Origin: Saccharopolyspora_C sp040643635
GTDB taxonomy: Bacteria; Actinomycetota; Actinomycetes; Mycobacteriales; Pseudonocardiaceae
Assembly (NCBI RefSeq): GCF_040643635.1
Contig: NZ_JBEYUS010000018.1
Location: 22,077-86,076 of the forward strand
Direction of reading: 5' to 3'
DNA length: 64,000 bases
Positions 9,554 to 16,961 of this stretch are shown piece after piece. The translations under genes were made by a program, and so were the position numbers. The notes below the pieces were generated by a model, which searched no databases, was not told the DNA's origin, and worked only from the letters and a program-made list of their open reading frames with translations. Each line of letters opens with the position of its first letter. The first letter of the stretch is position 1.

Positions 9554-11050
9554 TCAGTCCGGGGCGCCGTCCTCACCGAACCAGTGGGCCAGCCGGCCGC
9601 GGCGGCTCACCGCGCGCAACCGGTGCTCGGTGGCGGTGCGCGCCCCCGCGGTGGTCATGATCAGCAGGTCGTCGCCGGTGCGCAGCCGGGTGCCGGGGTC
9701 CGGGACGAAGGAGGCGCCCGCCCGGATGATCAGGGTGATGGCGCTGGGGTCGGGCAGCCGCAGCTCCCGCAGCATCACGTAGTGCAGTTGCGACCCGGGC
9801 GGCACCGACACGGTCAGCAGCTCCGCGTCGAGCACGTCCAGCGGCGCCACCTCCACCTGGATCTCCCGGGCCGCGTCGGCCCGCACCAGGCCCAGCGCGC
9901 GGGCCAGCCCCAGCAGCCCGGGGCCCTGCACCAGGGTGAACACGGCGACCAGCACGAACACCACGTTCAGCACCCGGTCGCTGCCGGGCACGCCCGCCAC
10001 CACCGGGAAGGTGGCCAGCACGATCGGCACCGCGCCGCGCAGCCCCGCCCAGGACACGAACGCCTGCTCCCGCAGCGGCACCCGGAACGGCAGCAGCGAC
10101 ACCAGCACCGACAGCGGCCGCGCCACCAGCAGCAGCACCAGCCCCACCACCAGCGCGGGCAGCAGCTCCGGCAGCAGCTCGTGCGGGGTGACCAGCAGGC
10201 CCAGCAGCACGAACAGCCCGATCTGCGCGAGCCACCCGATCCCTTCGGCGAACGAGCGCACCGAGGCGCGGTGCGGCAGCCCCGAGTTCGCCAGCACCAG
10301 CCCGCACAGGAACGCGGCGAGGAACCCGGAGGCGTCCACCGCGCCGGAGGCGGCGAACGCGACGATGCCGAGCCCGAACATCGCCACCGGGTACAGCCCG
10401 GACGCGGGCAGCGCCACCCGGTGCAGCACCCACGCGCCGGCCCGGCCGATGAGCAGGCCGATCACGGCGCCCGCGCCCAGCTCGTAGACCACGTCGCCGG
10501 CGACCTCCAGCGGGTGGAACTCCATCGGCACGGTGCTGAACAGCAGCACCAGGATCACGGTGGGCGCGTCGTTGAACCCGGACTCGGCCTCCAGCATCCC
10601 GGCGACGCGGCGCGGCACCGGCAGGGTGCGCAGCACCGAGAACACCGCGGCCGCGTCGGTGGAGGACACCACCGCGCCGAGCAGCAGCGAGGCCTGCCAG
10701 GGGAGTCCGACGAGCAGGTGCGCGCCCGCGGCGGTGACCGCGACGCTGACCGCGACCCCGGCGGTGGCGAGCAGTCCGCTGGGCGCGAGCAGCGGTTTCA
10801 CGTCCGACCAGCGGGTGGTGAGGCCGCCTTCGACGAGGATGACGGCGAGCGCGGCCGTACCCAGGTCCTGCGCGAGCTGCGCGTCGTCGAAGCGCAGGCC
10901 GAACCCGTCCTCGCCGATGACCAGGCCCAGCGCGAGGAACAGCAGCAGCGCGGGCAGCCCGAAGCGCGCCGCCGCGCGGGTGGCGAGGATCGCCGCCAGC
11001 AGCACGATCCCACCCGCCAGCAGCGCCGTGTACAGCTGCTCCAAGGTCAT
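9554..11050 (-). CDS. K+ (or Na+)/H+ antiporter of the CPA1/NhaP2 type with RCK-C domain
   Basis: 498 residues. About twelve hydrophobic segments fill residues 1-380, and the ion-binding region contains ESGFNDAPTVILV, typical of monovalent cation/proton antiporters. The last ~110 residues form a cytoplasmic TrkA-C (RCK-C) module (LTVSVPPGSQLHYVMLREL), which places it nearer CvrA/NhaP2-type potassium antiporters than simple sodium ones. Likely role: cytoplasmic pH and potassium homeostasis at the plasma membrane. Starts with ATG at 11050. No operon partner is evident; the sugar dehydrogenase gene upstream is 162 bases away on the same strand. Confidence 0.88.
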   Translation of the reverse strand: MTLEQLYTALLAGGIVLLAAILATRAAARFGLPALLLFLALGLVIGEDGFGLRFDDAQLAQDLGTAALAVILVEGGLTTRWSDVKPLLAPSGLLATAGVAVSVAVTAAGAHLLVGLPWQASLLLGAVVSSTDAAAVFSVLRTLPVPRRVAGMLEAESGFNDAPTVILVLLFSTVPMEFHPLEVAGDVVYELGAGAVIGLLIGRAGAWVLHRVALPASGLYPVAMFGLGIVAFAASGAVDASGFLAAFLCGLVLANSGLPHRASVRSFAEGIGWLAQIGLFVLLGLLVTPHELLPELLPALVVGLVLLLVARPLSVLVSLLPFRVPLREQAFVSWAGLRGAVPIVLATFPVVAGVPGSDRVLNVVFVLVAVFTLVQGPGLLGLARALGLVRADAAREIQVEVAPLDVLDAELLTVSVPPGSQLHYVMLRELRLPDPSAITLIIRAGASFVPDPGTRLRTGDDLLIMTTAGARTATEHRLRAVSRRGRLAHWFGEDGAPD

Positions 11051-11212
11051 CGCTGTTCCGTTCCGCCACCGGCGCGCCGCCGGTACCGGCCCGGGGCGCG
11101 TCCTGAGTGGACCATGTCCGCGTTCGTCCTGCTCCGGCCACCCCCTCGTCCCGGCGGTGGCGGGGCGACCGGCCCACCGGCCGGGCCGGTCGAACGGGCC
11201 GTCGACCCGGGG

Positions 11213-12388
11213 TCAGTCCTTGCCGGTGTCGCCGGAGGGAGGTTCGATGCGGATCGCCCGGTCGTCGCTGGGCACGGGGGCGCCGCCGGACTTGTTGGCG
11301 GTACCCAGCCACAGCAGGCCGTCCGGGCCGTTCGCGGCGGCGGAGAAGCGCCCGTAGGTCTTCTCCATGACCTTGGTGGGCTGGCCGGTGAACGTGCCGT
11401 CCGGTCCGGGGTTGAGCGCGTACAGCGCCGCCGCGTCGGTCAGCGCCACGACCACCGATCCCGGTGTCGCCGCGCACCCGGCCACGCCGGGCCGGTCCGG
11501 CCAGCTCCAGGCGGGTTCGCCGAGCGCGGTGCCGAACTCGATGCGGTGCAGCGCGTCCCGGCTCCCGCCGCGGTCGGTCAGCCAGTAGCCGCCGGTCTCG
11601 CCCGAGCCGCACAGCCCGCCCGGGTCCGAGACGCCGGAGGCGACCACCCGGGACTTCGGGTCCGGATTGCCCGCGGCGGGCGCGCCGAAGCCGTCGATGC
11701 GCAGCACCTTCCCGGCCAGCGAGCCCCGGTTCGCCGCGTTCGCGCGGTCGCCCGCGTCGCCGGTGGCGACCAGCAGCGCGCCGCGCCCGTCGTCCAGCAG
11801 CGCGCCCGCGTTGCCCGCCGAGCCCTTCGGGATGCCGGTGAGCACCGGTTTCGGGCTGTCGCCGGGCGCGACCCGCAGCACCTGGTTCTCGCCGCCGACG
11901 CTCGCGTACGCGTAGACGAGCTCGTCCTCCTGGTAGCTGGGGGACAGCGCCAGCCCGGTCAGCCCGCCACCGCCGGAGCGGTCCACCGGCACCCGGGCGA
12001 TCTCGACGGGCTCGGTGTCCGGTTCGACGCGCAGGATGCGGCCGGTGGCGCGTTCGCCGACGAGAGCGCCGCGGCCGTCGGGCAGCACGGTGATGGCGCC
12101 GACCGGGTCGAGGCAGGTCGCGACGACCGCCGGGTCCGGGTCGATGCAGCCGGTGGGCACCGCGGGCACTTCGTCGGTGGGCTGTCCCGGTGGTGGCGGG
12201 GGAGGCGCGGGCTGCTCGATGGACGGCTGCGGCCCGGCCTGCGGTTCCAGCGAGGGCTGGTCGCGCCAGGCGCCGGGGTGCTCGTCGGGGAACTGCGCGC
12301 AGCCGCCGAGCGCGATCGCGGCCAGCAGCGCTCCCGCCGTCCGCGCGCGAGGACGGCGGCCGGTGGGGGAGGTGCGCTGGGCTGCCAC
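11213..12388 (-). CDS. PQQ-type sugar dehydrogenase-like lipoprotein (LppZ-like)
   Basis: 391 residues. The N-terminus is a lipoprotein signal: basic start, hydrophobic stretch, then the lipobox LGGC, so the mature protein would be lipid-anchored outside the membrane. A Pro-rich linker (six prolines in a row) follows. The body is a beta-propeller of the glucose/sorbosone dehydrogenase class (ITVLPDGRGALVGERATGRI, VRID/ANRGSLAGKVLRIDG). From memory, LppZ (Rv3006) occupies the same relative position in M. tuberculosis. Catalytic activity and PQQ binding are not proven. The GTG start at 12388 has TACCCT (12397-12402, minus strand) 8 bases upstream, suggesting a leaderless mRNA. Confidence 0.85.
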   Translation of the reverse strand: MAAQRTSPTGRRPRARTAGALLAAIALGGCAQFPDEHPGAWRDQPSLEPQAGPQPSIEQPAPPPPPPGQPTDEVPAVPTGCIDPDPAVVATCLDPVGAITVLPDGRGALVGERATGRILRVEPDTEPVEIARVPVDRSGGGGLTGLALSPSYQEDELVYAYASVGGENQVLRVAPGDSPKPVLTGIPKGSAGNAGALLDDGRGALLVATGDAGDRANAANRGSLAGKVLRIDGFGAPAAGNPDPKSRVVASGVSDPGGLCGSGETGGYWLTDRGGSRDALHRIEFGTALGEPAWSWPDRPGVAGCAATPGSVVVALTDAAALYALNPGPDGTFTGQPTKVMEKTYGRFSAAANGPDGLLWLGTANKSGGAPVPSDDRAIRIEPPSGDTGKD

Positions 12389-12769
12389 GAGTGCCGAGGG
12401 TATCGGCCGCGCCGTGAACCCCGGGTGAGCACCCGGCCGCGCCGATCTCCGCGGCCCGCGAATCCCACCCGCCGGGAAGGTCCGTTTCGCGGGAGCCGCC
12501 GTGCAGCCGCGCGAGCGCCACCGAATGCAGCAATTCCGGACGAGACGACCGTCGCGAAACCGGATCCGAACCGCGCCACCAGGCCCGTCCCGAGCGCGCG
12601 GTCCCGGTCGCGGTGCGGTGCCCGGCCGCCTGCGGAAACGGTGAATTGCGAGTCCTGCGGCGCATTCTGCCGAATGCCGGAACATCGAGATCTCCGTGGA
12701 ATTCCCGCCGAAAAAGGTTCACCTGAAAGGGTCGCTTCGGCCACTGGTGATGCCTTAGCCTTCTGCGCC
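12389..12769. promoter_or_regulatory. Divergent promoter gap, lipoprotein / DoxX gene
   Basis: 381 bases between two divergent starts. Each gene has a TANNNT box close to its start: TACCCT for the lipoprotein (12397-12402, minus strand) and TAGCCT for the DoxX gene (12756-12761). I see no other gene, hairpin or repeat in the rest. Confidence 0.4.
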
Positions 12770-13489
12770 GTGAGCATTCACGACGATCGCCCCAGCGGAC
12801 GCCGAGACGAGCGTGCGCAGCGCGGCGGGAAGAAGTCTGCCGACGGGCCCACCGGAACGCAGGGCCTCGGCGTGCAGGACTACGACGACTACTACGACGA
12901 CGCCGCGTACAGCGATGCGAACGCGACCGCCGTGGTGGATCGCGGTTCCAGTGCCGACTTCTACGAAGAGATCGACGACCGCAAGCCGTTCGCCTGGAAC
13001 GCCGGGACCGACCTGGGCCTGCTGGTGCTGCGCCTGGTCGTCGGCGGGGTGTTCGCGGCGCACGGCGCGCAGAAGCTGTTCGGCGTGCTCGGCGGTTCCG
13101 GCCCGGAGAAGTTCGCGCAGAGCCTGGCCAAGGCCGGGTTCGAGCAGAGCGCGGTGCTGTCCCTGGTCACCGGCGGAACCGAGCTCGGCGCGGGCGCGCT
13201 GCTGGTGCTGGGCCTGTTCACGCCGCTGGCGGCCGCGGGCATCGTCGGCGTGATGGCCAGCGCCATCGTGTCGATGAAGCTGCCCGGCCCGTTCTTCGAC
13301 CAGGAAGGCGGCTACGAGTACCCGGCGATCCTCATCGCCGTCGCGCTGTGCCTGATGTTCACCGGACCCGGCCGGGTCGCGCTGGACAACGGGCGGTCCT
13401 GGTTCCGGCACCCGCTGATCAGCGGCTTCATCTGCCTGGTGATCGCGGCGGGTTCCGCGGCGGCGGTGCTGGTCCTGCTGCGGTCCTGA
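12770..13489 (+). CDS. DoxX-family membrane protein
   Basis: 239 residues. The first ~80 residues are hydrophilic and acidic (a Tyr/Asp-rich cluster around DYDDYYDDAAYSD). Four hydrophobic helices of the DoxX fold follow, starting at LGLLVLRLVVGGVFAAHGAQ with the conserved HGAQKLFG motif. DoxX-like proteins are often linked to redox or membrane thiol stress systems in mycobacteria, but function here is inferred only from family. Its position near the lipoprotein and ilv genes matches Rv3005c from memory. The GTG start at 12770 lies 8 bases after TAGCCT with no Shine-Dalgarno. Convergent with ilvD across a strong terminator. Confidence 0.85.
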   Translation: MSIHDDRPSGRRDERAQRGGKKSADGPTGTQGLGVQDYDDYYDDAAYSDANATAVVDRGSSADFYEEIDDRKPFAWNAGTDLGLLVLRLVVGGVFAAHGAQKLFGVLGGSGPEKFAQSLAKAGFEQSAVLSLVTGGTELGAGALLVLGLFTPLAAAGIVGVMASAIVSMKLPGPFFDQEGGYEYPAILIAVALCLMFTGPGRVALDNGRSWFRHPLISGFICLVIAAGSAAAVLVLLRS

Positions 13490-13537
13490 CGTCCGGCGGA
13501 GCGCCGGTCCCGGCGGCTCCGCGCCCTCCGACGAACG

Positions 13538-13572
13538 CGAAGGCCGGGTTCCGCGCAGGAACCCGGCCTTCG
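13538..13572. terminator. Bidirectional terminator, doxX gene / ilvD
   Basis: Perfect 15-bp stem CGAAGGCCGGGTTCC / GGAACCCGGCCTTCG with a 5-base loop in the 94-base gap between the two convergent stops. Symmetric, so it can stop transcription from either side. Confidence 0.8.
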
Positions 13573-13583
13573 TCGCGAGGACC

Positions 13584-15428
13584 TTACTTGGAGACGTCCC
13601 GGACGGCGCCGTGCGAGGCGGAGGTCGCCAGCCGCGCGTAGGCGCGCAGTGCCGAGGTGACCTTGCGGTCGCGGGACACCGGCTGCCACGGGTGCTCGCT
13701 GCTCTCCATCTTGGCGCGCCGCTCGGCCAGCACCTCGTCGTCGACGAGCAGCTGCAGCGCGCGCTCGCGCACGTCGATGAGGATCTGGTCGCCCTCTTCG
13801 ACGAGGCCGATCACGCCACCGTTGCCCGCCTCCGGCGAGATGTGCCCGATGGACAGCCCGGAGGAGCCGCCGGAGAACCGGCCGTCGGTGATCAACGCGC
13901 ACTTCTTGCCGAGACCGGAGCCCTTGAGGAACGCGGTCGGGTGCAGCATCTCCTGCATCCCCGGCCCGCCGGAGGGGCCTTCGTAGCGGATCACCAGCAC
14001 GTCACCGGGCTCGATCTTCTTCTGCAGGATCGCGGCCACGGCCTGCTCCTGGCTCTCCATCACCCGGGCCGGGCCCTGGAAGTGCCACAGCTCCTCCTCG
14101 ACGCCCGCGGTCTTCACGACCGCGCCGTCCTCGGCGAGGTTGCCGCGCAGCACCGCCAGCCCGCCGTCCGCGGTGTAGGCGTGCTCGAAGTCGCGGATGC
14201 AGCCGCCCGCGGCGTCGGTGTCCAGCGAGGACCAGCGGTTCTCGGTGGAGAACGCCTTCGTGGTGCGGACCCCGCCTGGCGCGGCGTGGAACAGGTCGAG
14301 CGCCTCCTGCGAGGGCGATTCGCCGCGCACGTCCCAGCGGTCCAGCCACTCGGTGAGGCTGCCGCTGTGCACCGAGGACACGTCGCGGTGCAGCAGCTCC
14401 GCGCGGTCCAGCTCACCCATGATCGCGGAGATGCCGCCGGCCCGGTGCACGTCCTCCATGTGGTAGTCCGAGTTCGGCGCGACCTTCGACAGGCACGGCA
14501 CCTGGCGGCTGATCCGCTCGATGTCCGAGAGCTCGAAGTCGATCTCGCCCTCGCGCGCGGCGGCCAGCGTGTGCAGCACCGTGTTCGTGGAGCCGCCCAT
14601 CGCCATGTCCAGCGCCATCGCGTTCTCGAAGGCCTTCTTGTTCGCCACCGAGCGCGGCAGGACCGAGTCGTCGTCCTCCTGGTACCAGCGCTTCGCGATC
14701 CGCACGACGGTGCGCCCGGCCTCCTCGAACAGGGCGCGGCGCGCGGCGTGCGTGGCCAGCGTGGAGCCGTTGCCGGGCAGCGCGAGGCCCAGCGCCTCGG
14801 TGAGGCAGTTCATCGAGTTCGCGGTGAACATGCCCGAGCAGGACCCGCAGGTCGGGCAGGCGGAGCGCTCCACCTCGCTGAGCCCGTCGTCGTCCACGCC
14901 CTGGTTCGCCGACGCGGAGATCGCGGTGATCAGGTCGGTCGGCGCCTGCGCGACGCCCTCCACGACCACGGCCTTCCCGGCCTCCATCGGACCGCCGGAG
15001 ACGAACACCGCGGGCACGTTGAGCCGCATCGCGGCGTTGAGCATGCCGGGCGTGATCTTGTCGCAGTTCGAGATGCACACCAGCGCGTCCGCCTGGTGCG
15101 CGTTGACCATGTACTCCACCGAGTCGGCGATGATCTCGCGCGAGGGGAGCGAGTAGAGCATCCCGCTGTGGCCCATGGCGATGCCGTCGTCCACCGCGAT
15201 CGTGTGGAACTCCCGCGGCACGCCGCCCGCCTCGCGGATCGTCTCGGCCACCACGTCGCCGAGGTCGCGGAGGTGCACGTGACCGGGCACGAACTGGGTG
15301 TAGGAGTTGGCGATGGCCACGATCGGCTTGCCGAAGTCGTCGTCGGTCATGCCGGTGGCACGCCACAGCGAACGGGCGCCTGCGGCGTTCCGTCCGTGGG
15401 TGGTGGTGCGGGAGCGCAACTGGGGCAT
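13584..15428 (-). CDS. ilvD: Dihydroxy-acid dehydratase
   Basis: 614 residues. Dehydrates the dihydroxy acids made by IlvC to the 2-keto acids of valine and isoleucine, using an iron-sulfur cluster. Cluster cysteines are in CISNCDKITPGM and in ACPTCGSCSGMFTANSMN. The C-terminal segment carries GRFSGGSSGLSIGHISPE. Length is normal for the family. Starts at ATG with AAGGA about 5 bases upstream. It is on the opposite strand to ilvBNC and transcribed alone; a -10-like TAGCGT lies about 90 bases upstream in the 228-base gap before the PH-domain gene. I see no leader peptide here. Confidence 0.97.
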   Translation of the reverse strand: MPQLRSRTTTHGRNAAGARSLWRATGMTDDDFGKPIVAIANSYTQFVPGHVHLRDLGDVVAETIREAGGVPREFHTIAVDDGIAMGHSGMLYSLPSREIIADSVEYMVNAHQADALVCISNCDKITPGMLNAAMRLNVPAVFVSGGPMEAGKAVVVEGVAQAPTDLITAISASANQGVDDDGLSEVERSACPTCGSCSGMFTANSMNCLTEALGLALPGNGSTLATHAARRALFEEAGRTVVRIAKRWYQEDDDSVLPRSVANKKAFENAMALDMAMGGSTNTVLHTLAAAREGEIDFELSDIERISRQVPCLSKVAPNSDYHMEDVHRAGGISAIMGELDRAELLHRDVSSVHSGSLTEWLDRWDVRGESPSQEALDLFHAAPGGVRTTKAFSTENRWSSLDTDAAGGCIRDFEHAYTADGGLAVLRGNLAEDGAVVKTAGVEEELWHFQGPARVMESQEQAVAAILQKKIEPGDVLVIRYEGPSGGPGMQEMLHPTAFLKGSGLGKKCALITDGRFSGGSSGLSIGHISPEAGNGGVIGLVEEGDQILIDVRERALQLLVDDEVLAERRAKMESSEHPWQPVSRDRKVTSALRAYARLATSASHGAVRDVSK

Positions 15429-15656
15429 GGTCCTTCTCGGTTTCTCGCTGAATTCGCGTCGGGGACGGCGAAAGGACGCCCACCTCGTGAGTGGGGACGA
15501 ACTGCGGTGACCTCGACGCTACTCCTGCCCGGTAGCGCCGGAGGTGACCGGTTCGCGCTCCCCGGGCGTTCGTGACGCAGGCCTCGGCCGGTGGCGGGGA
15601 ACGGACGGCACCGGCGGTGCCCGGTCCGGGACGGGCGCGGCCGGTGCGAGCGGGGA

Positions 15657-16517
15657 TCAGCCCGCGGACTTGGGGGAGGTGCCGTCGGTGCCGGGCTCGG
15701 TGGACGACGCAGTGGTGCTCTCGGTGCCAGTACCAGTACCAGTGCCAGTTCCGGCGTCAGCAGCGGTGCCGGTGGCGACGTCGGTGGTCTCGGTGCCGCT
15801 CAGCGTTCCGGCGTCGTCCCCGGTGGTGGCGTCTCCAGCGGTGGCGGCGGTTCCGGCGTCGTCTCCAGCGGTGGCCGCATCCCCAGCGGTGGCGGCGGAG
15901 CCGGCGTCAGCCGCGGTCTCGGTGTCCGCGCCCGACGTGTCCCGCCGCTCGGCGGTGTCAGCGGCGTCGTCCCGGGGCTCGGCGTCCGCGGCCGGAGCGC
16001 TCGGCGCGGCGTTCGGGTCCGGGATCCGGCCCCCGCTGAGCTCGGCCAGCCGGGCCACGTCCCGCACCCGGATCGCCGGGAGCGCGACCTCCTTGCCGGA
16101 GTCGAGCACGGCCCGCACCCAGCGGCGCTCGTCCAGCCGCAGCGAGGCCAGCTCGTCCCAGCCGAAACCGGTGCCGCCGAACACGCGGCGCACGGTGATC
16201 CGCTCGGCGGTGACGACGGTGCGCGGCCGCACGATCACGTAGGCCAGCGCCAGCGGGATCAGGTAGGTCGACAGCAGCTGCGGGAACGGCTCGGCGAAGG
16301 CGATCGGGGTCACCGACACCGCCACCGCGAACACCGCGAGCAGCGAGGTACGGGTGAGCTGGAACGTCAGCGACTTCGGCAGCGCCTTGGCGCGGCCTGC
16401 GGCGCGCGGGGCGGGCTGCGCGGCCGGTGCGGCGGCGCCCGCGTTCTCGGTGGTGCCGGTTCCCTCGGTGGTGCCGGTTCCTTCGGTGGGCTGCTGGGCC
16501 GCTGGTGTCTCGCTCAC
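15657..16517 (-). CDS. PH-domain membrane protein with acidic low-complexity tail (CFP-6-like)
   Basis: 286 residues. A Thr/Gly/Pro-rich N-terminus is followed by two hydrophobic helices (about residues 55-95), then a bacterial PH domain (VVTAERITVRRVFGGTGFGW, LRLDERRWVRAVL). About 110 C-terminal residues are almost only Ala, Thr, Asp, Gly and Ser in repeated short blocks. The PH part resembles the low-molecular-weight antigen 6 group. From memory, M. tuberculosis cfp6 lies beside ilvB1, the same context as here. GTG start at 16517. The tail is encoded by near-repeats (four CCAGTR-type hexamers around 15727-15750), so its length probably varies between strains. Confidence 0.82.
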   Translation of the reverse strand: MSETPAAQQPTEGTGTTEGTGTTENAGAAAPAAQPAPRAAGRAKALPKSLTFQLTRTSLLAVFAVAVSVTPIAFAEPFPQLLSTYLIPLALAYVIVRPRTVVTAERITVRRVFGGTGFGWDELASLRLDERRWVRAVLDSGKEVALPAIRVRDVARLAELSGGRIPDPNAAPSAPAADAEPRDDAADTAERRDTSGADTETAADAGSAATAGDAATAGDDAGTAATAGDATTGDDAGTLSGTETTDVATGTAADAGTGTGTGTGTESTTASSTEPGTDGTSPKSAG

Positions 16518-16763
16518 CCCTCGATGCTCTCACCCGGACGCGGGGCGTCCGCAGCGTCCCTGCTGGTGGCGGAACTCCGGCAGTGCCCGGTGCGCCCGCC
16601 GGCGCGCGGCGCCCGCGGGAGAGCGGGGCGGTGGAGCGACGTACGCCACACCGGGCTCGGCCGAATGCGAACCAGGCGCCGGTGAACTGCGGAAACGCGC
16701 GCCGTCGGCGGAGTTCGAGCGGGCCCGGGGTGTCCACCATGCGGGAGGATCGTCTCGCATGGT

Positions 16764-16792
16764 TTGACCTCGTGGCGCTCGTGCCGTTAACG
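16764..16792 (+). promoter_or_regulatory. Promoter of the ilvBNC leader
   Basis: TTGACC at 16764-16769 and TTAACG at 16787-16792, separated by 17 bases. The start point expected 7-8 bases later coincides with the leader-peptide ATG at 16801, so the leader peptide itself would be translated from a leaderless transcript. Confidence 0.65.
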
Positions 16793-16800
16793 TCCTCGAC

Positions 16801-16851
16801 ATGCTGCGACTGCACGACATTCTCGTACTTCCCCGGCGCGTCGACGCCTGA
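16801..16851 (+). CDS. ilvBNC leader peptide
   Basis: A 16-codon ORF, MLRLHDILVLPRRVDA, lies 110 bases before ilvB. Its core Ile-Leu-Val-Leu and two more Leu codons are the regulatory amino acids of this pathway. It is followed by a terminator with a T6 run, the layout of branched-chain attenuators known in Corynebacterium and Streptomyces ilvBNC. Stalling at Ile/Leu/Val codons when these amino acids are scarce is expected to let transcription continue into ilvB. Starvation response is inferred from layout. Confidence 0.85.
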   Translation: MLRLHDILVLPRRVDA

Positions 16852-16916
16852 GGAAGCTCCGCAGCGACGACGCGCCAACCCTCGTACGGTCCTATCCGGC
16901 CCGGCGGGGGTTTTTT
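16835..16916 (+). promoter_or_regulatory. ilvBNC attenuator
   Basis: Two adjacent stems. GGCGCGTCG (16835-16843, the last leader codons) pairs perfectly with CGACGCGCC (16868-16876). Directly after it, AACCCTCG (16877-16884) pairs with CGGGGGTT (16905-16912), followed by T's to 16916: an intrinsic terminator. A ribosome on the leader would disturb the first stem. I could not define a convincing antiterminator pairing by eye. Confidence 0.75.
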
Positions 16917-16961
16917 CGTGCCCACTCACCGACCACCACCGTTCGGACAGAGGCGAACTCG

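Noticed and set aside
9260..13489. 1409-codon plus-strand frame
   Set aside because: It runs antisense through the acetyltransferase, antiporter and lipoprotein genes. Only the last 239 codons (DoxX protein) show family motifs and a start signal.
16793..16961. T-box riboswitch before ilvB
   Set aside because: No T-box sequence or specifier-loop structure is visible, and a leader peptide with Ile/Leu/Val codons plus terminator explains the region better.
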